Notes: generated by a model not told the origin, from the letters alone. Positions 32,046 through 44,730 are shown, counted from the stretch's first letter. The stretch: 64,000 nt of DNA from Doryteuthis pealeii (GCA_023376005.1 CM042151.1:75387787-75451786), one strand, 5' to 3'. Numbers and translations: made by a program.

Positions 32046-32049
32046 ATTT

Positions 32050-32085
<36 letters not shown>

Positions 32086-32130
32086 TAGAATACCAATTCA
32101 GAGTCACGCAGAGTTCAATAGAAGGGGCAA

Positions 32131-32422
32131 TATGGAGGCACACTTACTGTAATGGTTATTGTCATAGAAAATGGATTCAGGAACCAAAGTTCAAATTTTG
32201 GATGAGAATGTTTGCATTTAACTTCATGCTTCTGCTCTTGGGAAAGGTATGAATTCATCTGTTCTCCCTCCAGCTATGGGTAAATAGTAGTGTAGAATGG
32301 CTTCTTTAGTTTTGCTTAGGCAACCAGTCTAGAAGGTAAACTCTAACCAGCTTTACTCCCCTGAAAAATTGACTTTGTGTCACATCCTACCAGTTGCAAA
32401 GGGGCTAGGTAAATATATACTG
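32131..32422 (+). mobile_element. S2 tRNA-derived SINE, near full length
   Basis: Head GGAGGCACACTTACTGTAAT GGTTATTG (A box) and AAAGTTCAAATTTTGGATG (B box). The body has CTTGGGAAAGGTATGAATTC, CCAGCTATGGGTAAATAG and AGGCAACCAGTCTAGAAGG. The 3' part is TGTGTCACATCCTACCAG, then GGGCTAGGTAAATATATAC. It is one of the best S2 references in the window. Confidence 0.8.
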
Positions 32423-33540
32423 TAGAAAGGGCAATAAGTCTATAAACCACTTTGATTGGCCAATAAATATTTTTTAGCTAGAGGTAAGTTTCTGGACCCT
32501 TTTTTGATTTTTTTAATAAATATTTTTCTACTTCAAATTTAAATTAAGCTGAATTTCTCTTCTTTTTTTCTTTTTTCATAAAGATTTTTGATCATATCTA
32601 GAAATATACTTATATTTGGTCTTGAGTTGTATAAAGAGTGTAGTTTGGTGGTAAGTTCACTGTATACATATTATTTTTACACAGTAGTCCAGCACTAGGA
32701 TGAGCTGAACATTTATCAAGAATATGAAGTATTGTGAAGTCCATTGATAAGTCTGTAGAAGAGCAATGCACTTGTAACTTTTCCAGATTAAAAGAGTTGC
32801 CTGAAAATCAGTTGGTAGAAAATTGGTGGTCTAGTTGTATCTGTCCAGAGTACAGAGAGAAAGAGATTCACTCTTATCTCAAGGGCATTAGGTTAAACTG
32901 AACACAAGTAGCCTCAACTGAAATTCAAACTTGGTTCACTAATTCCATTTTCCATGTTGCCAACCATTATACCAACCCAACCTGCGCTTCATACTCTGGC
33001 ATCAAATACACTCAATGACCTTGGACAGATTTATAGGCAATTTCTACTTTTCTTATGACCAACAAATTTTATTTGATTTATTTCTTTTATTTTAAATTTT
33101 GTGCCTAATTCTATTAAATTTTCTGAAAGTGTGAAAGAAATTAAAGAAATAAGCAATATAATTTCAAGTAATGAATAGATGAAAGAATGACTTCAAGCAA
33201 AACTTCCAGCCTGTGATAAAATTTGACAAGTAACATTAAAAAAAAAATTTCGAAAACTACTATTTTTTTAAACAAAAGTTCAGTTATCCAATTTATTGGT
33301 ACTTTTTTTTCACAAAGTAAATATAGCAATCTTTTTTTTTTTTAAATTAAGACTTTAAAAAATTTTTTTTTCTTCAACAATATTACAAGAATAATAACAC
33401 TAATACTTTTATCAGTTACTTAAAAAGACAATCAGTGTTTTTGTTTTTTTGTAAATAAAATCTGTCGCGTTCATCACGATTGTAAGTTTTTTTTATTTTA
33501 TAAAAAAAAAAAGGGTTAGTCTTAAGATATGAAGTAACCC
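32423..33540. other. Largely single-copy noncoding stretch
   Basis: AT-rich with poly(T/A) tracts around 33230-33380. An old SINE remnant (AACTGAAATTCAAACTTGGT and CCAACCATTATACCAACC) lies at 32910-32985. No gene seen. Confidence 0.4.
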
Positions 33541-33559
33541 TAAAATTTATGTTTCCTCT

Positions 33560-34401
33560 AATCTATCAGCAATGTCACCGGAAACAGATTAGTGAAAGTG
33601 TGCGCTCTCCAAAATGAAGAACAGAAAAATGGTGTTTTCAGAGCCGATCATTTCCGTTTGTGTTTACATGCACTCGTAGTTGTCGGAGGAGGAGAAGAGT
33701 GTTAAAGAAAAAAAAGTCGGCTTTTCCTCTGACCCCGGGGGGACAAATTCCCACGGTTTCGACTGCTGCCTTTGAATTCTTCAGTGCCTAAAAGAAAACC
33801 CTAATTTATCCCTAGAGCCGAACCTGAAAATGGCATGACTGTTTTGCTGGCAAACTGAAATAACAATGTCGACCTTTTGACAGTTTTCTGCTCTCTTTCT
33901 TATCAGACTGATGCTTTTTTAAAAGATCGAACTAGAAGAGATGTGAAAGGATTGTAGATCAGAACAGATAAACAACACACCCTGCTAATAACAACAATAA
34001 TAAGTGTATTTATTCAGTTACATACATAAATATAAACGTCATTACAATCAAAGTGTTGGATAAAATAGAATTCCGATTCATAACAAAACCCCCAAAACTA
34101 AAGAATGGGTGTCTCTATGTGACAATAATTTTCACCTTATTTTTTTTTAAAGAATTTAAATATCTTTGATAAATATGTCAATATTTTGCGTTTCTTAATT
34201 AAAATATAGCCCCGTTGTGTAAATTTTCCTGTGTTAATTTTAGTGGTGTTCCTCACCCTGAAATAACACTATAGGAATTAGGGGCCCCCAAGAGAAGACC
34301 TTGTAACCCAGATTTGACCATAAAAGCAAACAATAGTTACCAAAAAACGGACTATCAGTCCGAAATTATAACTGAAATATGAATGATACAGATGAAGAGA
34401 C
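33560..34401 (+). other. Candidate first exon (5' UTR plus 23-nt coding start)
   Basis: A repeat-free block, more GC-rich than its flanks (CCCCGGGGGGACAAATTCCC near 33735), leads to ATG at 34379. Eight codons MNDTDEET would follow, with the last split by GTAAGT at 34402, a strong splice-donor match. The 3 kb to the right look intronic. No TATA box is obvious, and no downstream exon was found in this window, so the gene cannot be named. Chance occurrence is possible. Confidence 0.3.
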
Positions 34402-34968
34402 GTAAGTTATCTATTTTTAATTATTTTACTTATTTTTTAAATTTTTTTACTGAAGTTATTTTTGTTCTTTATTGATGTTTGTGCTGCAATGTTTGAGATC
34501 CGTTTTAAGGAATTGTGATGGGTGTTTTTTTTTATCAACCCCATCATAACCTCAGCTGTTTTATTTTTTGTATTTTAAACTTTCTCGAAGCAAAATTAAA
34601 ATTCTATTGTTTTGTATTTATATTTTTAAAGTAACCTTTTTTTTCTTCATTTCATATGAGTTTGATATTTGTTAGTTTGTCTCTTATCCTGAAAATATGA
34701 AAATACGTTTTTCTTTTTCATTTTTTTTCATACTTTTTTTTTAGTTTTTATGTAATTTTTCTGAGAAACATGAGGTATTTTTCGACTATATACCCGATTT
34801 TTTACTAAACGACCACAGTTAAAAATGAAAATAAAAGTAATGTTTAATTTTCTTTCACATTTCTTCAAAAATGGGTGAATCTATCCTTTTAGTGTTCACA
34901 TTTAAAAAAAAGAAAAAACTTTTAAAATAAGTGATACCAAATATGTACATGTTTAAAATTCCATACTG

Positions 34969-35026
<58 letters not shown>

Positions 35027-36125
35027 TCTTGATTAAGCTTCGTAGAATACTTTTTTCTCTCTAAGATTCAAATAGTCGTGCTGGAAAGATTTAAAAAAAT
35101 ATTTGAAACTGTCAGTGGCCTGGTCAGGTATAATTTCTTAGACAGTATAAACATTTTTGGTTGAAGATATGTTTAGTATTTATTTATCATTCCCCACAAA
35201 AACAACAAACAAACTTTGCTTACGTTGCAAATGATAAGTTAAAATTACTACTTTTAAAATGTTATCACTTAAGTATTTTATTTCAAGAAATCATACGTCG
35301 AAATTATTTAAACCATTAAAGTCTTTAAAAAAATAAAATGAAATAAAATGTTGTTTCAGGTAGCAATAAAATGTCTCTATTAATATTTTATTATATTTTG
35401 ATTATTATGTGTATTCTTTCAAAAAGTGTACATATTGTGAATTTGATTCTTAAAACGTCATTTTGTCTTGAGATATTTGTCCTTTAAATCGTCTAATTCT
35501 TTGTAAATCTGTTAAATTCTTAAAAAAAAGAGGCTCATGACATTTTGCAATATTGTTTAATGTTTGTAAATATAAATCAGTCGAATTCTAAGTTTATTTT
35601 GCAAATACTTAAACATTTTGAATATTTATTGTTGAAAAAAAAAAAAATAACCCTCCACTGACGTTCATTTCTTACGTTTTACGTATATTAAAAGTGTTAA
35701 GTGTAAGAAGCAAGTTATTAAGCTCTTGAAAGTGAGTTCAATCCTCACTAGCTACCGAGTGCTATACAGCTGTGGTTCTGTCTTGTTTATGTGTATCTTT
35801 TTAGCTTACCAATAGGAATTTGTAATACATTGGTCAACAAGCTAGTCTCAAAGGTCACTGTGATGGCTACGTTATTGCTCAATAAAATGTCACCCTTTGC
35901 CAAGCTGAGGGGCGTTTCATATTTTTATCACTTAAATTAATTTAAAAAAAAGAAAGATATTTAACACTTTGAAATTGTTAGTGTTTTCGTTCTCGTTAGT
36001 AATTATTTTAATATATAGCAAATGGTAAAAATCCAGTTAAAACTTAACTGAATTTTGAATTTCTTAGAAGCAACAGCATTCTAAGTTTTATTTTGTAAGG
36101 AAGATATGCGAGTTCAAATCTCATT
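34402..36125. other. Noncoding AT-rich stretch (possible intron)
   Basis: Mostly single-copy. A (TA)n(TG)n tract lies at 34972-35026. A weak tRNA-like GAGTTCAATCCTCACTAG at about 35732 suggests an old SINE remnant. Confidence 0.4.
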
Positions 36126-36129
36126 AGAC

Positions 36130-36770
36130 GCCTTATAGGTAGGATTTAGAATATACGCTGACTATATTCCTTGTAGAAGGGTATGACCCCCACAGAGTGT
36201 GGGGCGTCCTGGTTATGATTTTAATCTGCATCTGATGAAGCTTCAGTTCTGGAGAATGTGGAGTCATGCCTCTATTACCATAATTCCCAAGTTCACTCTA
36301 ACATGGAATGGTAGTACCTTTTAGGATGACATCTATGGGTCAAATAGATATGTTTGAAAATTATTTGTATTAGATAGGAATACTTGATACCATATAACTG
36401 TGTAAATTATTTGTATTCAGAATAGTTAGTTGAAGCTATAATTGTTTACTAAGGATTATTCTTCTTATTAGTTACTTACAACCATATAATTGTATGCAAA
36501 CAAATGATTATTATTAAATTGAAATAATTACTTGAAACCATATAATTATTTGTATTAGATAGAAATACTTGAAATCATATAATTGTGGACAAATGATTTG
36601 TATTAGATAGGGATACTTGATATCATAACTGAATGCACCCCCCCAAATCTCTTAAGAAACAACTACACAAAAAATGTAGATATGAAATGTACAATGTACA
36701 CAGTTTCCTAATGTCTAGACATAAAATAACCCTAGACAGGTTGACATACTGTTAAAATCTATTTAAAAAA
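36130..36770 (+). mobile_element. R2 SINE-like element
   Basis: Head GATTTAGAATATACGCTGAC, then GTAGAAGGGTATGACCCC, CTTCAGTTCTGGAGAATG, AGTACCTTTTAGGATGACAT and TATGGGTCAAATAGATATG. Several ~50-bp degenerate units with AATACTTGATACCATATAAC follow, then TTAAGAAACAACTACAC, AGGTTGACATACTGTTAAAA and the tail. Confidence 0.75.
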
Positions 36771-36994
36771 TCTTCATTAGAAGCTTTGTTTTATCAATGT
36801 ATATTCTGCTTAGAATTAAGTGAGATATGTTAGTTTTTATTTCTTGAAAATGTGATATGTTAAATGAGTATTTTTTATTTATTTATTGTGTACAAAACAG
36901 GAAAAATATGAAGGAAAACTTAGGGATATTACTGAAGACATTAAACACATTATTTGGTACCATTAAAAAAAACAAAAACAGAACAAGAGCTTAG

Positions 36995-37989
36995 AGCATT
37001 CCCACGCATATAAGCAATGTCATATGCACAAACACACAAACACACACACGAAGATATTCAATTTTCATCTACACACACTGACATATGCACACATTTCATC
37101 ACACACACACACACATACATGAAAGGATTTATACACACACATTATAGCATTTACACACATACGCACATGAATGTATTCAATTTTCATCTACATACAATGA
37201 CATTCATGCATTTCATCACAAACAAACACATATACACACACACACATACATGAAAGGATTTATTCACACATATACACACACACATACATGAATTTATTCA
37301 ATTTTCATCTACACACAATAACATATTCACACATTTCTTTGCACACACACACACATGAAAGAATTCATACACACACTAGCATTTGTACACACACATCTAC
37401 TATAGCATTCATACTCACAAACACTCAAATATTAACGCACATGAACACATAAATACATAAACATATTCAATTTTCATCTACACACATTTTCACGCATTTC
37501 ATCACACACATACATGAAAGGATTCATACAGATACACATTAGATCATTCATACGCACACACAAATACATGAACGTGTTCAATTTTCATCTACACACAATG
37601 ACATATTCACACATTTCTTCATACACACATACATGAAAGGATTCATACACACACACACACACACACACATACAGCACACACACACACACACACACACTAG
37701 CATTTGTATACACACACACACACACTAGCATTTGTATACACACACACACACACAGCATTTGTATACACACACACACACACACTAGCATTTGTATACACAC
37801 ACACACACACACATCCATACACACAAATACACATATTAACACACATGAATGCATAAATACATAAATGTATTCAATTTTCATCTACACGCACTGACATATT
37901 CACACATACATAAAAAAATTCACACACACTCACACACACAGCACATGTTTAATTTTCATCTACACACAATGACATATTCACACCTTTAA

Positions 37990-38032
<43 letters not shown>

Positions 38033-38480
38033 AGCATTCATACTCACAAACACATACAAATATACGTAAATACATGAATGTATTCAATTTTATCTACACA
38101 CAATGACATATTCACACATTTCATCACAATCGCACATACATGAAAGGATTCATACACACACACATTGGAGCATTCATACACACATACACACGAACATATT
38201 CAATTTTCATCTACACAGACATTTTCACACTCACACATATGAAAGGATTCACATACACACACAAGAGCATTCATACTCACAAACACACTAATATTAACAC
38301 ACATGCATCCGTAAATACATGAATATATTCAATTTTCATTTACACAGGCATTTTCACACATTTACCACACACAAACATGACTTCATTAACACAAATGAAT
38401 ACAAGAATGTAATCTATTTTCGTCTACACATGGAATCAAAGATGCAATCACAGATTTCTTTATTGATACACTCTTGCGTA
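36995..38480. repeat. CA-rich higher-order minisatellite
   Basis: About ten copies of TTCAATTTTCATCTACACA, spaced roughly 80-290 bp, alternate with (CA)n, ACATGAAAGGATTCATACAC and GAGCATTCATACTCACAAAC blocks. Pure CA runs peak at 37640-37820 and 37990-38030. Cys/Val or His/Thr-rich ORFs here are artefacts. Confidence 0.9.
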
Positions 38481-38724
38481 TGAGCTTTTCACAAACACAT
38501 GCTAATATCGGAGCCTGAGTGAGTTTTTAAACTTTATTTGATTTATGTGAACGTAACGGCATCAAAGAGCAAAAATATCCTTTTAGTTAAAAAAAAGTAA
38601 TTAGTTTAAGTGACAAGGCATAATGACCTCAGGGTCATTTGAATCCTTGGCCACGATTGGTTTCGAGATGCATATGACCAGAAGATGCTGGGAAAATAGG
38701 ATTAGAGAATAGTTAGTTGCATCC

Positions 38725-39000
38725 AAGTGTCCGATGTCCTAGGTATGATGTTAGACTGGCTTGTGGTGAGGTTTCACTTCTGGAGCTCTAGGTAGTGTGG
38801 AGTACCTCTTCAATGCCTTTACTCCCAAGTCTATTCTGATCCGGAGTGGTAGTACCAGTTAGGCTTAAATAGATTAAAAGAAATGAGTTTTAAAAAATAT
38901 GTTTAAAAACAATTAGAATACCCAACAAGAATGAATAAATAAGTAAAACAAAAACTTCTTTAGCGTAGAATAACTCAAGAGTTGACATATCATAAATTCC
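38725..39000 (+). mobile_element. R2/R1-type element, degenerate
   Basis: GTGAGGTTTCACTTCTGGAG, AGTGTGGAGTACCTCTTCA, CCGGAGTGGTAGTACCAGTT and a diverged tail GTTGACATATCATAAATTCC. Confidence 0.55.
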
Positions 39001-39100
39001 AACCAGTTAACCACCTGAATGAGGTGCATGTAATTTCCATCTGTTCCTCACCAACTTCTTGTATGCAAGCGGGCAGTGTTATTTGGAGATTAAAAAGTGT

Positions 39101-39685
39101 GTCTGCCCTGTCAGCTGGGGCATTAGAATGCACCAACTGCCCTTCTGCAGAGGGGTAAGACTCCCCCAAATGGGGCCACCTGTTGGCCGTGGGTGGTGAC
39201 CTGTGATACTTAAGGACGGAGTCTTGGTGAATGAGCAGTCCATGACCTGCAACACTCCACTTAGACCCTTACTTAGTCTAGACAGGCGGTCAGAAAGGCC
39301 CTCTCTGATCAATCGGCTGGTCACGTCAAGCCTTAGCATCTATATGATTTCCCCAACCCTATTGCCCTTATGGCAAGCCCCAACCCTTTTTATCATGTGT
39401 GCTAGAAGGCGGTGGCTGAGGGTCTACATGTCTTGGGAATGACGTTAATCTCCATCTGATGATGAGGTTCCAGTTCTAGAGGTCTGAGGAATGTGGAGCA
39501 CCCTTTCATCACCATTGCTCCCTGGTCCACTGTGACCCGGAGTGGTCCATCTATGGGTTAAATAGAAAAATGTATTTATAAAAAAAAATTGTATTATCCA
39601 TTAAGAATGAATTTATTTCAAAACTTTGTTGGCATTAAATGACCCACTGAGGTTGATATGCCGTAAAACAAAACAAACCAAAAGA
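39101..39685 (+). mobile_element. R1 SINE-like element, near full length
   Basis: Begins CTGCCCTGTCAGCTGGGGCA, then TTCTGCAGAGGGGTAAGACT, CCGTGGGTGGTGACCTGTG, GCCCTTATGGCAAGCCCCAA, GTGACCCGGAGTGG, and the tail GAGGTTGATATGCCGTAAAA followed by AACAAACCAAA. A good reference for the sense strand. Confidence 0.85.
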
Positions 39686-39847
39686 AGTGTGTACACAAAT
39701 ATGTATTCGTCTTTCTTCTTGTTTTGAGTGGAGTGTGTGAAGAGTAGTAGTGTATAATTCTTTCAACAGTTTAGGAAATAAACTCATAAACTCACCTGTG
39801 AAAAACAGACCAATTAATTATCTAGTATTAAATATTTTGAATATTTA

Positions 39848-40145
39848 TCTGAATTTTTGAGATGAGGCTTGATAATTTGTATTATTTGGAAAGAAATACC
39901 TGTAGGACACATCGGCCAAAATGTTGTGCAGATAATAATAAAGATGAGGACAATAGTCCAAATAATCAAAATAATATAAATATTTTTACTATTAAAAAAA
40001 AATTTGTCAGTGTAGATAATGATTTGTATTATTTACAGTTTTTGTGCTGTTGTCCTCATCTTTATTGTTATGTACACGTTTCAACCAATGTGTTCCCGGC
40101 CTTCTTCAGGTGTTTCTGGTCAAACTTGGGAGCCTTCATGTCTGA
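39848..40145. mobile_element. R3 palindromic element, copy c
   Basis: It opens TCTGAATTTTTGAGATGAGG, switches early to the sense module (CATCGGCCAAAATGTTGTGC, GATGAGGACAATAGTCC), then an A-rich centre, then the antisense module (TGTTGTCCTCATC, CCGGCCTTCTTCAGGTG). The ends lack a clear duplication. Confidence 0.6.
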
Positions 40146-40254
40146 ATCTGATATAAGTGTCGAGTTAATATTTCTAAGTGACAATCATTTGGAGGTTGAA
40201 AGTTCAATTCTGATTGCAGGCAAAAATAACATAGAATACTTAACATAGCTTAAC

Positions 40255-40446
40255 AGTTGTACTCAGTCATAGTTAACAGAATGAGAACCATCTACGACAA
40301 TGGATTAGATGAAGGGTGTTGTTTGAGATTCTGTAAAGACTCCTGATTCTGACAAAAAAAAAAAAACACCTGAAGAAAGTCAGAGGGCATATCTTCTGAG
40401 ATGTTATGTATTTAACAATAAAGATCATGACAACAGTCTGAAAAAT
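40255..40446 (+). mobile_element. Diverged R3 relative
   Basis: ACAATGGATTAGATGAAGGG, GACTCCTGATTCTGACAA, then CACCTGAAGAAAGTCAGAGG, GAGATGTTATGTATTT and AACAATAAAGATCATGAC keep the R3 sense order. A similar copy lies at 59870-60040. Confidence 0.5.
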
Positions 40447-40880
40447 CTATTAATAATGGAGACTATTTCTGTCTGTAACAAAAACTCCGTCACAGCTTAC
40501 GTCACAATATTCTTATGCTATATACACCCAAAATTTGAGTAAGCAATTTTAAAAATTGTTTTTTACTCTCGTCTCTTTTTTTGACAGTAACAAGAAGTTA
40601 ACTAAAAAGTTTACAAATAAATAAATACCTATGATTTTGTGGAAAATATTAAAAATAATTGTTTGATTATTACATGCATGCAACATTTTATTTGTGAGGG
40701 ACGGGGCTCAGTTTTCATTTTAAATTGTTTTTTTTTACTCCTTTAATAAATATGAGGATTTGTCTTACTTATAATACAAACCCTCTGACATTGAATTTTT
40801 AACTCCCACCCTCTCAGGCAATGTCTTTCAAAAATTAATTTTTACGACGCCCAGAGGGTGTTTTCTGTTGCTAGTCTAAA
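40447..40880 (+). mobile_element. R5 dispersed repeat
   Basis: CTATTAATAATGGAGACTAT, then TGTCTGTAACAAAAACTCCG and CAGCTTACGTCACAAT, ending ACGCCCAGAGGGTGTTTTCT. Third plus-sense copy. Confidence 0.65.
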
Positions 40881-41445
40881 TAATACTAATTATCAAGTTT
40901 CATTTTAAAAATTCTGACAAATAGATAATGATTATTTTATGAATCTAATTCTGTTAGTTGTCCTTACATAATTAACAATTCTGAATATGGCCACTGTCCG
41001 AATTGTTGGTTTGAAATAAGCAATAAAAGTACAGCTAGAAAAATGATAACTTTTTTTTTCTGGCACTGATTCTAAAAGCCTTGAAAAATTTATGATTTTC
41101 CTGGACCAAGAAGGTAAATCTTAATCCAATATTACATCTGACACATCATTCCAACAATGATCCTAGAACTGTGGAATTAGAGTCAATTAAGGGGTCACTG
41201 GAGTTATAGTCAGTAAAATATACCAACTCTGACGCCAGTTGAATTTACACTGTATATAGCCCTAGTTTAGTCTGTAAAGTTATACAGTGCACACACCTTT
41301 AAATAGATTTTTAAAAAAAAATTGTTTTATATTTGTAGGCCATAATCACTTAATTATATAAAGAAGAGTCTGAATTGGAGGTGCCAAAAATAGAAGAGTC
41401 GGAGTCAAAGGTTTTATTTTGACTCCACAGCTCTGTTTTTTCTAA
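40881..41445. other. Unassigned noncoding stretch
   Basis: No family or gene recognised. GAGTCTGAATTGGAGGTGCC and AGAGTCGGAGTCAAAGG look like a diverged internal repeat. Confidence 0.3.
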
Positions 41446-41449
41446 TGCT

Positions 41450-42170
41450 TAGCCCTGCAGAGGGGTAAGAATCTCTCACCCCACAAAAAGGGTATCCTGG
41501 GCATGTGGGTTTGGCACTAAACTACATCCAATACTGAGGCTCCAGTTATGGAGATCTGGGGAGTGTGGAGTACTCCTTCATTGCCATTACTCCCAGGCCC
41601 ACTCTTACTCAGAGTGGAAGTACCTGTTAGGGTGCCATGTATGGGTCAACTAGAGCTGTTTGAATAAATGGTATTAGATAGGAACACTTGATACCATATA
41701 ACTGTGAAGCTATAATTGTTTACTAGGGATATTTATTATTAGTTACTTGAAATCATATAATTGCTTGCAATATTGATGTTAGGAATAATTTAAACTATAT
41801 AACTATGTGCAAATGAATTTTTATTAAATAGGAATAGCTCCTTTAAACTTATAATTGTGTATAAATGATCAGTATTAGATAGAGATACTGGATGGTGGGG
41901 AATGTGGAGTCACCCTTTAATTGTTATTACTCCTACCTCCATTTTCTCCCAAAAGGTACCTTTTTATGGTTCCATTTGTGGGCCAAATAATCTGTTTGAA
42001 AATTATTTGTATTAGATAAGAATACTTGGTATCATATAATTGTATGCAAATTATTAGTGTTAGTTGAAGCTATAATTGTTTACTAAGGATTATTATTAGT
42101 TACTTGAAACCATATAATTGTATGCAAAATATTAATATTAAATAGGAATGCTTTAAACCATATAAGTAAG
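41450..42170 (+). mobile_element. R2 element with tandem ~50-bp units
   Basis: Head CCTGCAGAGGGGTAAGAATC, GGCTCCAGTTATGGAGATCT, AGAGTGGAAGTACCTGTTAG and ATGTATGGGTCAACTAG. Repeated units of the type TTAGATAGGAATACTTGATACC, each with an ATATAACTGTG block, continue to 42170, including a second partial R2 at 41890-42000. Confidence 0.7.
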
Positions 42171-42171
42171 T

Positions 42172-42415
42172 AAAGTTGTCGGGGTGGTCTAAAGTCAGTA
42201 TCAGCCAGACAGTTAGGGAATCTATCCTCTTTTCACTAGTGCTAAACCAAGGAGATTGTTTTGGCAGAGCAACACACCTACCATCAGCTCCTCACTTTAC
42301 CGCACATATCCATGTGCTACTCATATGCTGATTTGGTGAGGGTTGGAATTGAACCAAGAAACCTAGAGGCTCCCAGCCGGACACTCTACTGGCTGAGCTA
42401 AGCCTGCCCTTTAAA
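42172..42415 (-). mobile_element. S1 tRNA-derived SINE, copy c
   Basis: TGTCGGGGTGGTCTAAAGTC, CTACCATCAGCTCCTCACTT and a head at the right (GGAATTGAACC, CACTCTACTGGCTGAGCTAA) provide A and B boxes on the minus strand. It sits inside the R2-associated ~50-bp unit array, which resumes afterwards. Confidence 0.8.
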
Positions 42416-42564
42416 CTATATACTTGTGTGCAAATAAATGATTGTAATTAAATAAGAATACTTGTGTGCAAATAAATGATTGTAATTAAATAAGAATACT
42501 TGAAACTATATAACTCAGTGAAAATTATTAGTATTAATAGTTACTATTGTAGAATAATCATACT

Positions 42565-42838
42565 AGTTCCAATTACCGTCGAATTGGTAAGACAAGGCAG
42601 CAAGCAGTCGTAACTTAATACGAACCTGGTTTGCTGCAAAGACTTCTGCAAAATGGCAGGTTATTTATGAAGCCTCAGAACATCATACAAACCAAGCAGC
42701 CAATCAGGACTCAAGGAATAGAATCACCCAAATGCATGAGTGGACTATTCTGAATTCCCATAAGTACCAGTTGTCTTGACACTGGTTTAGTTTTGCTTGG
42801 CCAGTTGCTGTTTACATGTTAATAAAATTGGTTAAAGG
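42565..42838 (+). mobile_element. R6 dispersed repeat, copy 2
   Basis: AGTTCCAATTACCGTCGAAT, GACAAGGCAGCAAGCAGTCG, CCAATCAGGACTCAAGGAAT and AATAAAATTGGTTAAAG follow the 15.1-kb copy throughout. Confidence 0.6.
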
Positions 42839-43214
42839 GACGTGTGCTTTTCCCTTGTTATTTTAATTTGTGTACATGTACATTGTTCCTATAGACTGGA
42901 TACAGTGCAAATAAATGATTGTAATTAAATAAGAATACTTGAAACTATATAACTCTGTGAAAATTATTAGTATTAATAGTTACTATAATTGTTTACAAAT
43001 GTTTATTATTATTACTTACTTGAAATCATATCATTTGCAAAAAAATAAAGTTGACATTGGCATAAAATATTCCAAGAAGACTTTACTTGCTGTAACACCA
43101 AACAACCAAATCCACTGTGTAGCTCACTGAGCTGCGCTGATGGATATCTTGTCTTTGAGTGATGAGGATGTCTTATCAAAAAACTATGAATGGCTGATGA
43201 AGAACATACTCACT

Positions 43215-44120
43215 AGAATATTGTGATTGACACAGACTATTTACCCAACCCCTCTGCACGAACATGATGCAACAGAAGGTCAATTTTTTAAGCGAAGTTT
43301 AATAGGTTTGAATTCAGAGTTTTTCTTATCCTTGACCAGTTGCAATACCAAGGTTAAAGAGCTCAGTCATCCCTACTATTTACCCATAGCTGGTGGGATG
43401 ATAGTTAGATTCATATCTTTCCCAAGGTATTAGCATTGTGTGAAATACAAACACTCATTGTCATGCACTATGAAAACTTGCTCACTGTCTCCACTGGAGA
43501 GCATCTGTTCATATATGCACAGTAAAGGTCCCTTGTTTGCTCAAGCAGGATGCGGTAGAAGGTCAATTTATTAAGCAGAGTTTAATAGGTTTGAATTCAG
43601 AGTTTTTCTACTCCTCAACCAGTTGCAATACCAAGGTTAAAGAGCCCAGTCTGCCCTACTATTTAACCATTGTTGACAGGATAATAGTTATTCATACCTT
43701 TCCCAAGGGTATTGGCACTGTGTGTAATGCAAAAACTTATTGTCATACACTATACAAACTTGCTCATTGATATCTCACTGTCTCCACTGGAGATCATCTG
43801 TTCATATGTTTACAGTAAAGGCCACTTGTTTGCTCAACCCCTCTGTACAAACAGGATGCGATAGAAGGTCATTTTTTTAAGCAGAGTTTGGCAGGTTTGA
43901 ATTCAGAGTTTTTCTTCTCCTTGACGGGTTGCAATACCAAGGTTAAAGAGACCAGTCTGCCTTACTATTTACCCATTGCTGCCGGGGTAATAGATTCATA
44001 CCTTTCCCAAGGGTATTAGCACTCATTGTCATACACTATGCAAACTAGCTCACTGATATCTCACTGTCTCCCCTGGAGAGCATCTGTTCATATGTGTACA
44101 ATAAAGGCCCCTTGTTTGCC
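43215..44120 (-). repeat. Triple tandem array of truncated S2 SINE units
   Basis: Three head-to-tail units of ~290-310 bp (about 43225-43530, 43531-43835, 43836-44115). Each holds GATGCnnnAGAAGGTCA, GGTTTGAATTCAGAGTTTTT, GTTGCAATACCAAGGTTAAA and CTGTCTCCACTGGAGA, then CATCTGTTCATAT and AGTAAAGG. The units are S2 body sequence plus a common ~80-bp extension with no tRNA head. Confidence 0.8.
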
Positions 44121-44457
44121 TAGTTCCAACAATGCTATACAATGAGTTTATATAATATATGGTCAAATTGGCTGGACACTTTCTGGTCATACCTCATAAC
44201 TTGTTCGAAAACATTGCAATAGTAACTTGCTTTAATCTGTCATGTCATTATCATGAAATCATGTTCATAATTTGTATCATCTTTTAGTAATTTTACTACT
44301 GCTAATTTCATTCTTTGAAATAATGTAGGGTGTGTGGTGTTCATTATTCTTCCTATTTAATTCATCCTTGAAGGCTGGATGGTACAATTGCTGAAGCATT
44401 GTGACCTTAAGAAACATGATGAGGACACCAGTCTGAATACATCAGTGTATAATAATA

Positions 44458-44674
44458 CCACAGTGAGTCAAAAGTTTTGCAATATTTTGGTACATGCTAT
44501 TTTGTGGCATGTGTATCTGTGACTGAAGTGGTTCAAGCTGTGGAAGATACCCACTCTGGCTGGTAGTATTGTGGTAGTAGGTACACTGACACATTGGGCA
44601 TTACTTCACTCACAGTCCTGCTTAATTGTGCCTCATGTTACCAAAATGTTGCAAAACTTTTGACTCGCACGTTG
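44458..44674. mobile_element. M2 MITE with TA target duplication
   Basis: Inverted ends share GAGTCAAAAGTTTTGCAA and TATTTTGGTA (44463-44491), with the reverse at about 44640-44668. TA dinucleotides flank both sides (44456-44457, 44675-44676), as for Tc1/mariner elements. 217 bp, no ORF. Confidence 0.75.
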
Positions 44675-44730
44675 TACATTGCTTCACTTTGTGTGTGATT
44701 TGAAAGCTGCACAGATGAACATGCAATTTA

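Noticed and set aside
37017..38322. Cys/Val- and His/Thr-rich ORFs
   Set aside because: Read-through of the CA-rich minisatellite, with no start context or domain.
39862..40248. 128-codon plus-strand ORF
   Set aside because: Spans R3 copy c and its A-rich centre. The product matches no known protein and mirrors repeat modules.
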